A stretch of 64,000 nucleotides of DNA from Saprospiraceae bacterium (GCA_028285545.1 JANQPA010000008.1:83853-147852), one strand, 5' to 3'. Positions 1 through 8,292 are shown, counted from the first letter of the stretch. Notes: generated by a model not told the origin, from the letters alone. Made by a program: numbers and translations.

Positions 1-549
1 GATCAATTGAGTTGGATCATTGATGCTATGTCCATTGTGGCTAGTGAGACTTTTACTTCTACTTCTGCCCCCATCCAGTATGCAGCTATAGCAGCCTTTG
101 AAGAAAATCCTGAAATTGATCAATATTTGTTGGATGCTCAACGCATTCTTCGTTTTATTGGAGAGACCATTCACTCCAAGTTGAATTCTCATCAAATTAA
201 CTCCCCCAAACCCCAAGGTGGCTTTTATTTGTTTCCAGATTTTTCAGCCTATCAAAGTAAATTAGCTGACCAAGGAATCACCAACAGCACTCAATTGTGT
301 GAACAATTATTGGAAAATACCGGTGTAGCACTTTTACCCAGTTATGATTTTGGCCGCCCTTCTGATGAACTGACTGCCCGGCTTTCCTACGTCGATTTTG
401 ACGGGGCAAAAGCCTTAAAATTAGCACAAACAACTTATCAAAATAAGGATCTGGACCAGACCTTTTTGGATATTTGTTGTTGTGAAATGTTGGAGGCGAT
501 AAATAAAATATTAGTATGGCTTAATGATAGAATTCAAAAAATCTGCTGA
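1..549 (+). CDS. PLP-dependent aminotransferase, class I/II (3' part)
   Basis: The reading frame is open from the first base of the window, so the N-terminal part and the PLP lysine lie upstream. The visible ~180 residues look like the C-terminal small domain of a fold-type I aminotransferase: a PQGGFYLFPDF segment, then LLENTGVALLPSYDFG and TARLSYVDFDGAKAL, which fit the late substrate-binding region with its conserved arginine (R in ARLSYV). Family members transfer an amino group between an amino acid and a 2-oxo acid in the cytoplasm; the substrate cannot be told from this fragment. An internal TTG at 7 could be mistaken for a start, but nothing supports it. No terminator hairpin is obvious after the stop. 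Confidence 0.82.
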   Translation, partial: DQLSWIIDAMSIVASETFTSTSAPIQYAAIAAFEENPEIDQYLLDAQRILRFIGETIHSKLNSHQINSPKPQGGFYLFPDFSAYQSKLADQGITNSTQLCEQLLENTGVALLPSYDFGRPSDELTARLSYVDFDGAKALKLAQTTYQNKDLDQTFLDICCCEMLEAINKILVWLNDRIQKIC

Positions 550-687
550 ATCCGCGGAATCCCTGGCGACCGAAGGTGGCTGAGTGCCTCTAAAAAAGCT
601 ACAATAAAAAGCAAAACCTTCAATTCAACCTCACTTCCCAACCATAGATCCAACAATACCCTTTTATCATAGCATCTTTTCCATAAA

Positions 688-1200
688 ATGCTTATTTTAA
701 TCATTCAAACCAGTACCCAACAGATGATTCAAGACATCACAGAAATACTGAGCCAATATCCTCACCTCGTCCTCTGGGCCGCCACACCCTTGGTTTTGGT
801 ACTTAGTTTGATTTATCGAAAAAATTCCTTTGATCTAAAATTTAATTACACCAATTACCTGATCAATTATTTTTTCCTGGGGATGGTCATCATATTATCT
901 TTAATGGTAATGGGGCTAGCTTACTTGGTATTATTAAGTTCGGGGGCATTACTGGTTCCTTCTCTAGTCGTATTCCATATACTTTCTACACTTGGAGGTA
1001 TCACGGGTATTGTCTATTTTTTCACTATTGCCGGAACTCCCAACACCCTGGAAGTCTTGAAACAAAAATCCGAAGACCAATATTTCCAAAAAGTAGCCGG
1101 CATCCGCTCAGGCCTAATCTTGTTTGTGCTCATTTTTCTCAGTGGCCAACTCATGTTCATGATTAATATGATCATCGGAATTATAGGAAGCTATAGTTGA
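688..1200 (+). CDS. Integral membrane protein of unknown function
   Basis: This 170-residue protein has about four hydrophobic helices, near residues 28-42, 57-85, 90-112 and 143-168, with a short polar loop (TPNTLEVLKQKSEDQYFQK) between the third and fourth. No catalytic motif or family signature is recognised. It stands alone, 138 bp after the aminotransferase and 159 bp before the next gene. The start ATG follows an AT-rich leader. It is probably an inner-membrane protein; nothing in its context indicates a job. Confidence 0.65.
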   Translation: MLILIIQTSTQQMIQDITEILSQYPHLVLWAATPLVLVLSLIYRKNSFDLKFNYTNYLINYFFLGMVIILSLMVMGLAYLVLLSSGALLVPSLVVFHILSTLGGITGIVYFFTIAGTPNTLEVLKQKSEDQYFQKVAGIRSGLILFVLIFLSGQLMFMINMIIGIIGSYS

Positions 1201-1233
1201 TTAACTTCCCATCACTTCTTCTCTCCCTATTTC

Positions 1234-1288
1234 TATTGCTCTTGACATTGGCATTGCTATTGATATTGACATTGACATTGACATTGAA
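1234..1288. repeat. Degenerate ATTGAC hexamer tandem repeat
   Basis: About nine hexamer steps of the type ATTGAC, ATTGGC or ATTGCT follow each other in the gap after the membrane protein gene. The reverse strand reads as Met-Ser repeats, which is a low-complexity artefact and not a gene. It is a simple-sequence tract that could vary in length between strains. Confidence 0.7.
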
Positions 1289-1359
1289 ACTGTTACTTTT
1301 CTCATTTTCTGCCTTATACTCTTGACTTCCTTTTCATAAAAAACTAAACCCAATACATT

Positions 1360-2163
1360 TTGAAGCGATCCATTGTTCATCTCTGTTTTGGCCTGTCTAT
1401 GCTGGCCCATTTATTTGCAAATTATCATTATCAATTAAAGCAAAAAGAACAGCAGAAAAAGGCTGATTTTTATCACGAGCTAGCCAAAACAAGTACTGAC
1501 TACCTTGATTATTCTAGAAGATCCCATGCACTAAACTATATAGGAACATTTCTTTATTATTATTTCGATTTTTCAAATGTTGATTCTTTAGATAGCCGAC
1601 AGTTAATAGCTTATCTCTTGACAGAATTTTGTGAAGCCAAACCATCTGATCCTTTTCCTTTTATATTGAATGAAAGGCAAAAAGAATTAATCAATCGAAT
1701 CCCCGTCAATGTTGAAAGTATGGAACAAAGCTTACTCTCTTACACCGGAATTCCAAAAGAAGATAGCATACTTAGTGAGGTTAACAGAACAAAAGTGATT
1801 CATAGACTTTCTACAGTCTTTGCCCACTCTGGTGTTATTCTTTGGGGCATGAAAGCCATAGCTAGTCAAAAAGACCCTATCGAGGTTTATGAAGGAGATA
1901 CTTTAGAAATGCAGGTCGATTTGATCTATGATTCTTATCGAGAGGGCACCTTATATAAAATGCTTCCATCTCCAAACATCACGCCTCTTTTCCATGATGA
2001 AGGAGTGCTCAGATTACCTATACCCAAGCTAAAAAATGAAGGACCAAAATTTATAAAAAAGAGTTTTGATATTCCTGTCCTGGACATCATTACTGGTGAT
2101 ACAAGTATGTGGAAAAAGGTATTAAATCTTGAGTTGAAAGTACTGCCTAGAGTCAAAGATTAA
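1360..2163 (+). CDS. Uncharacterised membrane-anchored protein, TTG start
   Basis: A 267-residue protein with an N-terminal hydrophobic segment (residues 4-20, IVHLCFGLSMLAHLF) followed by a charged, Q/K-rich linker and a mostly helical soluble domain. I do not recognise the family. The TTG at 1360 is preferred to the ATG at 1399. It gives a complete N-terminal anchor beginning MKRS, and a second, truncated ORF 44 bp downstream starts with ATG and the matching pattern MKRS-x4-L-x-GLS. The two therefore look like tandem paralogues, and this is the intact member. A role at the inner membrane facing the periplasm is inferred only from topology. Confidence 0.6.
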   Translation: MKRSIVHLCFGLSMLAHLFANYHYQLKQKEQQKKADFYHELAKTSTDYLDYSRRSHALNYIGTFLYYYFDFSNVDSLDSRQLIAYLLTEFCEAKPSDPFPFILNERQKELINRIPVNVESMEQSLLSYTGIPKEDSILSEVNRTKVIHRLSTVFAHSGVILWGMKAIASQKDPIEVYEGDTLEMQVDLIYDSYREGTLYKMLPSPNITPLFHDEGVLRLPIPKLKNEGPKFIKKSFDIPVLDIITGDTSMWKKVLNLELKVLPRVKD

Positions 2164-2206
2164 AACTCGATTTCCAAATAGAATTTTGAATAAAAATTAG
2201 GAAGAG

Positions 2207-2371
2207 ATGAAAAGGTCTATGATTTATATCCTTCTAGGTTTATCTCTGGGGACTAATTGGTTATATAATAGATCATTTTTTGACACTGGCTATCGCGCAC
2301 AGACTGTTACAGACTTTCACTGTTTGAGTCGATGCAAATTAAACCAAACCCTAATTATTATAAACAATTAA
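2207..2371 (+). pseudogene. Truncated paralogue of the preceding gene
   Basis: A 54-codon ORF starting MKRSMIYILLGLSLGTNW matches the first ~20 residues of the preceding gene (MKRSIVHLCFGLSML) in the positions of K, R, S, L, G, L, S and N. The resemblance stops at about residue 22. An inverted repeat begins at 2276 (codon 24) and supplies the rest of the reading frame and the stop. The simplest reading is a tandem copy destroyed by insertion of, or recombination at, the repeat. Expression as a short peptide cannot be excluded. Confidence 0.5.
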
Positions 2372-2468
2372 TGCTCGCATGAATCGCCATTGGCTTAATA
2401 TAGCATAGATTAAGAAGAGCCTTGAGCTGTGAAAGTCAGTCAAAGTCTGTGCAATCTGTGTCAAAAAA
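2276..2468. repeat. Inverted-repeat element, ~193 bp
   Basis: The left arm at 2276-2320 begins TTTTTTGACAC and includes GCACAGACT and TTTCAC. The right arm at 2429-2468 is its imperfect reverse complement, ending GTGTCAAAAAA. About 108 bp separate the arms and no transposase is encoded. The ends look like terminal inverted repeats, so this may be a MITE-like or extragenic palindromic element. It interrupts the small paralogue fragment starting at 2207. The rest of the 2164-2628 gap holds nothing recognisable. Confidence 0.6.
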
Positions 2469-2628
2469 GTATTTAGAACAGGCCTCCTAAGCAACCTTAA
2501 CCATCAAATGCAATGATCCAATCATTTAAAAAAATCTTAAATCCTAAATTATTGGCAAAGAAATGGTAAGTTAGCTAAAAGCTGCAATTCACCCGGCAGC
2601 CCAACTCTCATACTTAAAAGAATATCCG

Positions 2629-3474
2629 ATGCACGCAGCTTATTTGCCTTCAGCCAGCTTGGAAGATTTTGTGGATTCCTTTTTTGTTATTAAAAAAGAC
2701 AATGAAACCAATGAATTCATCAATGAATTGATTGTCCCGGATGGCACACACGGCATCCTTTTTATAGAAGAAGGACAAATATTGCGGTCCTCCATAAAAG
2801 GTAGTCAAAAAAAAGACTGCCTGAAGCAAACCTATATTTTTGGCCAAAAAACCAATGCCGTTAATTATCATTTTAGGCCGGGCCCTGTTTTTGCCTACGG
2901 AGCTAAATTAAAACCTACTGCCCTTAAAACCTGCTTTGGAATCAGTGCAACTGAGCTCACCAATCACTTTATAGAAGCCGACCTCCTTATTCCGGGAAAA
3001 AACATGCACTGGTGCAATCAAATTTATAATGGAAAAACCCTAGTCGAGAAAATAAAAACATTAGATCTCTTTCTTCAGCATGCTGCCCAATCGCCCAACC
3101 ACCAAAAAGCCCTTGCCGATGCCATCATCAAATTTATCCACTCAAAACGAGGGCAACTAAAAGTACAGGACATTGCCAGTCATTTTAATTTAAATTATAA
3201 ATACCTGGAACGGCTGTTTAAGCAACAAATTGGGATGACCCCCAAATTATACTGTAAGATCATCCGGTTTAATGCCTCATTGCTCTATTATCGGGAAGTA
3301 GGTTGCGATAAACTAACGGACCTGGCATACACTTCCGGTTATTTTGATCAAATGCATTTCATCAAAGAGGTCAAACAATTTACTGGTGTTGTACCTTCTC
3401 ATTTTTTCAAAAGAGCCTCTCAACCCATTGCCCAGCAACAAACAGAATGGATTAGTAAGCGCTTGACTGCTTAG
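2629..3474 (+). CDS. AraC-family transcriptional regulator
   Basis: The 281-residue protein has an N-terminal sensing domain (residues 1-150) of the type that begins LPSASLEDFVDSFFVIK and contains VPDGTHGILFI, typical of Bacteroidota AraC regulators with a DUF6597-like domain. The C-terminal double helix-turn-helix (about 168-272) contains LKVQDIASHFNLNYKYLERLFKQ and a second helix pair ending in FIKEVKQFTGVVPSHFFKR, the usual AraC signature. It should bind DNA as a one-component regulator. Its target and ligand are unknown, and no gene beside it is an obvious partner. The start ATG is the first in frame after a gap. Confidence 0.88.
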   Translation: MHAAYLPSASLEDFVDSFFVIKKDNETNEFINELIVPDGTHGILFIEEGQILRSSIKGSQKKDCLKQTYIFGQKTNAVNYHFRPGPVFAYGAKLKPTALKTCFGISATELTNHFIEADLLIPGKNMHWCNQIYNGKTLVEKIKTLDLFLQHAAQSPNHQKALADAIIKFIHSKRGQLKVQDIASHFNLNYKYLERLFKQQIGMTPKLYCKIIRFNASLLYYREVGCDKLTDLAYTSGYFDQMHFIKEVKQFTGVVPSHFFKRASQPIAQQQTEWISKRLTA

Positions 3475-3558
3475 AAGTCTAATTTTTACTAGCTAAGGTT
3501 TTCCTATTCTAGTATTATTGACTGAAATTAATTTTAGTAGACTTTCTTACACTAATAA

Positions 3559-4299
3559 ATGATGATAAAGCATTCAATAATTGTGGTCCTGCTTACCATT
3601 TTTATCCTGCCCGCTTGGGGACAAAAGAAAGTGGATTGCAAGCAATTAGAGCAAAAAACTTCTATAACCCAGATTATTAAGGCCCACACAAAAGCTATGG
3701 GAGGAAAAAAAGCCTGGAAAAACCTAAAAAGTTATCAACTTCATCAAACCAGGGCTAATGGAAACAGTGTCATCAGTTCTGCCCAAAAGCCAGATAAAAT
3801 GAGGTACGATTTCACTAATCAAAATGGAGTATTTGTAAAAGCCTATGACGGAAAAAAAGGGTGGCTTACTCGAAATGGAGTCTACTCCCCTATGCGCCCG
3901 GGAGAAGAAATTGAAATGGCAGAAGAGCCAGAGTTTTATGAAGAACTTATTTTTGCCAAAGAAAACAAACACCATTTGGAATTATTAGGTATGGAATTAT
4001 TAGATGATAAATGTGTCTATAAAATTCAAATGATAAAGAGTGAAAAGGATACTCGGAGCTATTGGTTGGATGCAGATACCTATTTAATAAGTATGACCGG
4101 TGAATATTCTGAAGACCCTGCTCATGAAGGGATTTATTATAAAACTACCTTTTCGGATTTTAGATCAGTTGACGGTTTGATGTTTCCATTTAAGATGAAG
4201 CTCATCCCCAATGATCAAACCCCAATTGAAATTCCTTACGACAGCATTAAAATAAACGTGGTTTTTGAACCGGGATTTTTCAAATACTCAAAAAATTAA
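3559..4299 (+). CDS. Secreted LolA-like outer-membrane lipoprotein-sorting family protein
   Basis: A 246-residue protein with a signal peptide (about residues 1-21, ending LPAWG-QKK). The mature part runs TQIIKAHTKAMGGKKAWKNLKSYQL, then successive beta strands including KMRYDF, KAYDGKKGW, YKIQMIKS, YWLDADTYLI and DGLMFPFKM. This order is typical of the LolA/LolB-like half-barrel proteins often annotated as outer membrane lipoprotein-sorting proteins in Bacteroidota. They bind lipids or hydrophobic ligands in the periplasm. There is no lipobox, so it is probably soluble periplasmic. ATG codons at 3559 and 3562 are both possible starts. Confidence 0.72.
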   Translation: MMIKHSIIVVLLTIFILPAWGQKKVDCKQLEQKTSITQIIKAHTKAMGGKKAWKNLKSYQLHQTRANGNSVISSAQKPDKMRYDFTNQNGVFVKAYDGKKGWLTRNGVYSPMRPGEEIEMAEEPEFYEELIFAKENKHHLELLGMELLDDKCVYKIQMIKSEKDTRSYWLDADTYLISMTGEYSEDPAHEGIYYKTTFSDFRSVDGLMFPFKMKLIPNDQTPIEIPYDSIKINVVFEPGFFKYSKN

Positions 4300-4388
4300 C
4301 TCTTCATCCCTAAGAAGTTTTAGTGTTCTTTCTTCTATTTACTGGACTTTAGGTTTATCTTGACAGGCGTTCCAATTCACCTGCAAAA

Positions 4389-4964
4389 ATGGAAAAAGCC
4401 AAGTACAGTGCCTTCGATTTATTCGGTTATGCCCTTCCGGGTATTTATCTTTTATTGTCCTGTTTTATTCTATTTGATCAGAGGGTTCAACAACTCTCAG
4501 ATATCTTGGAGATTGTTGGTCAATTTAAATTAAATCATGCCATTTTGCTTTTGGTATTAGGCTATATCGCTGGTTTCACATTTTACCGTTTAGGGGCTAC
4601 TTTAAGAAGATGGATTGGAAAGAGAATATGGAAAGATACCAAACAGTTTCAGTTGGAAATCTCTGAAACCGAAAAATTAGTTCTGGTAAGGGAAAATTGC
4701 CCCGAAAACTTCAAGTACATCCAAACCTGGTTTTTGATTTCGGGTATGTCTGCCAACTTGGCCTTAGGGTCCCTGGTACTTGTCGTTACAGGAATCACAA
4801 AAATTATTCAGTTTGGAGGAAGTCAGGTTCTTCAATGGAGTGGATTGGTGGCCATTGCTCTTTTTATGATCTATTACCAGATAGAAAAATCATATGTTTA
4901 TGCTAAATGGGCCAGGAGGGAATTAAATCAATCAGTTGTGACGTTTAAGTTGGCAGAGAAGTAA
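4389..4964 (+). CDS. Membrane protein of unknown function
   Basis: The 191-residue protein opens with YSAFDLFGYALPGIYLLLSCFILF, a helix with a proline-glycine break. Other hydrophobic helices lie near residues 48-66, 117-140 and 145-163, separated by a basic cytoplasmic stretch (RRWIGKRIWKDTKQ). The FDLFGYxLPG opening recurs in small unannotated bacterial membrane proteins, but I cannot assign a function. The stop codon lies inside the left arm of a large palindromic terminator shared with the convergent peroxiredoxin gene. Confidence 0.65.
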   Translation: MEKAKYSAFDLFGYALPGIYLLLSCFILFDQRVQQLSDILEIVGQFKLNHAILLLVLGYIAGFTFYRLGATLRRWIGKRIWKDTKQFQLEISETEKLVLVRENCPENFKYIQTWFLISGMSANLALGSLVLVVTGITKIIQFGGSQVLQWSGLVAIALFMIYYQIEKSYVYAKWARRELNQSVVTFKLAEK

Positions 4965-5019
4965 AAAAAAGAAGTAAGCTCGTCTGTTCGGACGAGCTTA
5001 CTTCTTTTTTTTACTTCTC
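4956..5019. terminator. Bidirectional terminator, 64-nt palindrome
   Basis: A perfect stem of 29 bp with a 6-nt loop: GAAGTAAGCTCGTC at 4971-4984 pairs with 4991-5004. It is flanked by A8 (4963-4970) pairing with T8 (5005-5012), then GAGAAGT pairing with ACTTCTC. The T tract after the hairpin exists on both strands. It lies between two convergent genes and contains the stop codon of the upstream one. Confidence 0.93.
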
Positions 5020-5030
5020 CAATACTAATT

Positions 5031-5666
5031 TTATTTATTCGGCTGTGGTGTCAACCTCAAATAAGGTTTAACTTCCTCAAAACCTTTAGGAAATTTATCC
5101 TTTGCAGTATCATTATCAATGGAAGGAGAAATAACTACATCTTCTCCATCTTTCCAATCAGCAGGAGTAGCTACACTATGATAAGCAGTCAACTGCAGGC
5201 TGTCAATTACACGGATCAATTCCAGAAAATTACGTCCGGTAGATGGAGGATAAGTTAAGGTAAGTTTTACTTTTTTATCCGGGCCTATGATAAATACGGT
5301 ACGTACCGTTGTTTTTTCAGTAGCATTTGGATGAATCATATCATAAAGAGTAGCAACATTGCGATCCGCATCTGCTATGATGGGAAAGTTCATGGTTACA
5401 TTTTGAGTTTCCTCGATATCTTTAATCCATTCGTGATGAGAATCTAAAGGATCGACACTAACGGCCAAGGCTTTAACATTGCGTTTTTCAAATTCTCCTT
5501 TCAAAGCAGCAGTTCTTCCCAATTCTGTAGTACAAACAGGGGTAAAGTCAGCAGGATGGCTAAACAACATTCCCCAGCCGTCTCCAAGCCATTCATGAAA
5601 ATTAATGGTTCCCATAGTGGTTTCGGCAGTAAAATCAGGGGCAATATCTCCAAGTCTTAATGACAT
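5031..5666 (-). CDS. 1-Cys peroxiredoxin (Prx6 type)
   Basis: A 211-residue cytoplasmic peroxidase that reduces hydrogen peroxide and organic peroxides. The peroxidatic cysteine is C45 in HPADFTPVCTTELG, the Prx6-class motif. The conserved DSHHEWIKDI segment, FPIIADADRNVA, RTVFIIGPDKK and the C-terminal dimerisation part PADWKDGEDVVISPSI all match 1-Cys peroxiredoxins in order and length. No second resolving cysteine is present in the C-terminal part. An 8-bp inverted repeat (TAAGTTAG at 5716-5723, CTAACTTA at 5743-5750) lies about 50-85 bp upstream of the start and could be an operator, but this is weak. Confidence 0.93.
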   Translation of the reverse strand: MSLRLGDIAPDFTAETTMGTINFHEWLGDGWGMLFSHPADFTPVCTTELGRTAALKGEFEKRNVKALAVSVDPLDSHHEWIKDIEETQNVTMNFPIIADADRNVATLYDMIHPNATEKTTVRTVFIIGPDKKVKLTLTYPPSTGRNFLELIRVIDSLQLTAYHSVATPADWKDGEDVVISPSIDNDTAKDKFPKGFEEVKPYLRLTPQPNK

Positions 5667-5821
5667 AATTGAATAATTTTTGGGTTTAAAAAAAGGATAT
5701 TTATTACATAAAGCTTAAGTTAGAAAATAGTTTTATTCGAATCTAACTTAGCCGAAAATTAGTGGTACAATAAAGCGTCCGTTCTTTGACATCTCCCCTT
5801 CTTTGCGGCTCTTATTTTTCA

Positions 5822-6292
5822 TTAGTGTTGCATTTGAGCTGCGTATAAAAAAATTCCCAGGCTTACTGAAACATTTAAACAGTCGGTATGCCCTTTTGTC
5901 GGAAGATGTAGTGAATGGTCACATTTTTGGATAATATTTAAAGGAAGGCCTTCCTTTTCACTACCCATGATCAGCAAATCATTTTCTTTAAAACTAAAAC
6001 TACCAAGGGGATCAGCTGATTCATTGATATAGGTAGCTAAAGTCCTTCCCATATATTGATCAATAAAATCCAGGGCATTTTCTATCTTTTCAATTTCAAT
6101 GAATTCAATAGCCCCAGCTGTCCAGACGCGGGCCATGTGGTTCATGTCAGCACGGGTGGCTTTATTTTTAGGAGGGTCTAGCAATTTATTTTCATCATAA
6201 ATATATATTTTCTCGAAGCCAAAAAACTCGGCTGTCCGAATCATATTTGAAAGATTAGGGCGATACTCTGGAGCGACAAGCAAAATATTCAT
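5822..6292 (-). CDS. SpoU/TrmH-family RNA 2'-O-methyltransferase
   Basis: At 156 residues this is a stand-alone SPOUT catalytic domain. The three SpoU motifs are present: N13-x5-R19 (NLSNMIRTAEFFG), LLIMGSEKEGLP near residues 105-117, and LHLPTKGHTDCLNVSVSLGIFLY near 128-151, which form the trefoil-knot SAM site. Such enzymes methylate ribose 2'-OH in tRNA or rRNA; the length resembles TrmL, but the target cannot be set from sequence alone. It is followed at close spacing (17 bp) on the same strand by the DUF2752 gene's 3' end, so the three minus-strand genes at 5822-7207 may be one transcript. Confidence 0.88.
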   Translation of the reverse strand: MNILLVAPEYRPNLSNMIRTAEFFGFEKIYIYDENKLLDPPKNKATRADMNHMARVWTAGAIEFIEIEKIENALDFIDQYMGRTLATYINESADPLGSFSFKENDLLIMGSEKEGLPLNIIQKCDHSLHLPTKGHTDCLNVSVSLGIFLYAAQMQH

Positions 6293-6309
6293 AAATTTTA
6301 ATTTCCTTT

Positions 6310-6717
6310 TTAAACAACATTTCTAAGTATCCAATAGAGAAGAATACCCACAAAAAAAGTCCAGATCACGTAACGGCTTGTTAGAAATTCATTTCCTTTT
6401 TTTCCCAGAAGATGAATATTTCCATATTCACCTAAGCCAGCAATTATCAAATAAGGCAGCACAATGATTAATAAAGGATTATATTTCCAGGCTTGTGATA
6501 AGCGGCCATTTAATAATGAATGCACCGCTCTTTGGGAACCACAGCCCGGACATTTCCAGTCAGTAATTGTATAAACAGGACAAGGAGGGAATAGGGAGTC
6601 TTCCTGGGCCGGATCAAAGGTTTTATAGACATAGGCAAGGCCCAACAGACCAAATAATAAAGCTATTTTCAGGATTATTTTATTCAATGAATAAATCTTA
6701 AAAGTTGAAATTATCAA
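6310..6717 (-). CDS. DUF2752 membrane protein
   Basis: The 135-residue protein has hydrophobic helices near residues 12-31, 80-97 and 115-132. Between the first two lies the DUF2752 signature: PCPVYTITDWKCPGCGSQRA, followed by VHSLLNGRLSQAWKYNPL. The CPGCG cysteines suggest metal binding or a redox role, but the family is uncharacterised. Its start overlaps the end of the GYF-dispanin gene by 20 bp, so the two are translationally coupled. DUF2752 proteins commonly accompany CD225/dispanin proteins in Bacteroidota, which supports a joint membrane function. Confidence 0.85.
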   Translation of the reverse strand: MIISTFKIYSLNKIILKIALLFGLLGLAYVYKTFDPAQEDSLFPPCPVYTITDWKCPGCGSQRAVHSLLNGRLSQAWKYNPLLIIVLPYLIIAGLGEYGNIHLLGKKGNEFLTSRYVIWTFFVGILLYWILRNVV

Positions 6718-7207
6718 ACTCGGACATTACCCCCATAAAGACAAATCCAAAATAAAGAATCATACCTACTATCCCGACAACCAGGCCGATCATAGTCCAT
6801 TTTTTAGCATCAGCTGAGGATTTTTTTGCTCCTTCATAGTCACCAGAGGCATATTTGGAATCTACCTTTGCTGCATTAATGATCCCCGCTACGCCAAAAG
6901 GAAGACAACATAGGACGGTGACTAAGATGGATTCTACAAGCCAGGTTTTGGGTTTGGTTTCAGTAGAACTATCCAAAACATTTGGATTATTTGGAGTGAT
7001 GGAGGGAGTCGAAGAACTACTTAGAGGAGGAGGCATGGTTGGTAATTCAAAAAGCGGACTTAATTCAATCAGTTCACCAGCCTTTTGCCAGTCATCCAAT
7101 TCCTCATACCAGATTAGCGTATCCTCGGAAATGGATTTGCTTCTCAATTCTTCCAAAGTAAAAGGACCAAATCGCTCATGCCCATCGCTGTAGTAATATT
7201 GTTTCAT
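6698..7207 (-). CDS. GYF-domain / CD225 (dispanin) membrane protein
   Basis: The 169-residue protein has an N-terminal GYF_2-type domain (residues 1-52: YYYSDGHERFGPFTLEELRSK then DTLIWYEELDDWQKAGEL). A proline/serine/asparagine-rich linker follows (56-85). The C-terminal CD225/dispanin module (about 88-162) has two helices, WLVESILVTVLCCLPFGVAGI and a second beginning WTMIGLVVGIVGMI, joined by INAAKVDSKYASGDYEGAKKSSADAKK. Dispanins sit in membranes in hairpin form; eukaryotic IFITM proteins belong to the same superfamily. The bacterial role is unknown. The GYF part may recruit proline-rich partners on the cytoplasmic face. Confidence 0.88.
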   Translation of the reverse strand: MKQYYYSDGHERFGPFTLEELRSKSISEDTLIWYEELDDWQKAGELIELSPLFELPTMPPPLSSSSTPSITPNNPNVLDSSTETKPKTWLVESILVTVLCCLPFGVAGIINAAKVDSKYASGDYEGAKKSSADAKKWTMIGLVVGIVGMILYFGFVFMGVMSEFDNFNF

Positions 7208-7563
7208 TTGGATTATATTTTTTTCACTGGCAGCATTTAATAGTTTATTTTATGCAATTTTAATCATTTTATCCTATCCATTCGACCTCCGGGTCTCATT
7301 ATTTTTTAGATTTTCAAAAAAAAATACTGTAACTTCCCTTAAGGGGTTCCGTATAATTGTTTTTAGTACTCCCCGACAAAATTACCTTATATAATTGCCG
7401 GGGCACTACTGGGAGGCAATCACTACTTAATCACATTTTTTAGAAAACCGATTTACAGGCTGATGCCTGGATTAAGCTTATTTGACTATTGAAACATATT
7501 TTATATATAGTCTTTTACTAAGAATTTTAATTCCGGCCAAGCCTTCAGCAAAAATTAAGGGTG
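7208..7563. other. Intergenic region between divergent genes
   Basis: An AT-rich gap of about 355 bp between the minus-strand GYF-dispanin gene and the plus-strand outer-membrane protein gene. It must carry both promoters. A small CCCTTAAGGG palindrome lies near 7336-7345. I see no gene, RNA or repeat in it. Confidence 0.5.
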
Positions 7564-8253
7564 ATGAGAAAACCATCTATTCTAATAATCTTACTATTAG
7601 GCATGATATCTACTCATGCTCAAAATACTTCTATTGGCTTCTTTGGAGGAGGAATGAATTATAAGGGAGATTTAAGTAATAAAACTGCCATTACCATCAA
7701 GGGGTTAAATGGAGGAGTAGGGCTCCGTGTAAAGCAACGACTAGATAGCCAATGGGCACTTAATATCCAGAGTATTGCAGGTAAAATAACTGGTGATGAC
7801 CGGGATTTTGAATATAGAAATCAATACCGCCAGCTAGATGTTACCACCATCTTAATCGAATTGGTAACAACCGTTGAATGGCACCCGCTTATGAAAGAAG
7901 AAATCTCCCTGGAAGATCGAAAATTTTTGGATCGTTTTTCGCCTTATCTATACTTTGGTATTGGGGTTGTTTTTGCAGATGTGGCCGTAAGAGGCTTGCC
8001 TGATAAAGCCCCAGAGTTGGTTAGAGGTTTGAATAATGGAACCTACCTAAGCATTCCTTTGGGAATAGGATTTAACTTTGATGTCAACCGGCGATTTTCT
8101 CTCGATGTTGATGGAGGCGTTCGTTTTCCTACTACTGATAATCTTGATGGTATTTCCATCAACCGAAATCCAAACCTAAATGATTGGTATTATGTAGTAG
8201 GCATCACTGCCAACTATAAATTTTTCAAAAAACAAAAAGCCGAAAAGGAATAA
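7564..8253 (+). CDS. Outer-membrane beta-barrel protein
   Basis: The product is 229 residues from the ATG at 7564; the GTG three bases earlier is unlikely to be the start. A signal peptide (MRKPSILIILLLGMISTHA-Q) is followed by alternating strands such as SIGFFGGGMNYKGDL, GVGLRVKQRL, WALNIQSIAGKI, FSPYLYFGIGVVFADV, LSIPLGIGFNFDV, FSLDVDGGVRFPTTDNLDG and WYYVVGITANYKF. The YLYFGIGV and IPLGIGFNF strands are typical of the small Bacteroidota barrel family (DUF6089 / OmpA-like N-terminal barrels). The strand ending in NYKF is the usual C-terminal barrel signal before a short charged tail. Its function is structural or unknown. Confidence 0.82.
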   Translation: MRKPSILIILLLGMISTHAQNTSIGFFGGGMNYKGDLSNKTAITIKGLNGGVGLRVKQRLDSQWALNIQSIAGKITGDDRDFEYRNQYRQLDVTTILIELVTTVEWHPLMKEEISLEDRKFLDRFSPYLYFGIGVVFADVAVRGLPDKAPELVRGLNNGTYLSIPLGIGFNFDVNRRFSLDVDGGVRFPTTDNLDGISINRNPNLNDWYYVVGITANYKFFKKQKAEKE

Positions 8254-8257
8254 AAAA

Positions 8258-8292
8258 GAAAAGGATTTCGACTGTTGTCAGAAATCCTTTTC
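8258..8292 (+). terminator. Hairpin after the outer-membrane protein gene
   Basis: GAAAAGGATTTC (8258-8269) pairs with GAAATCCTTTTC (8281-8292) around an 11-nt loop, 5 bp after the stop codon. The run of T is short, so termination strength is uncertain. Confidence 0.75.

Noticed and set aside
1201..1410. Minus-strand ORF encoding Met-Ser repeats
   Set aside because: It is the reading of an ATTGAC simple-sequence tract and overlaps the start of a better gene.
8258..8292. Riboswitch or attenuator reading of the hairpin
   Set aside because: It directly follows a stop codon and lies over 300 bp from the next gene; a terminator is the simpler call.
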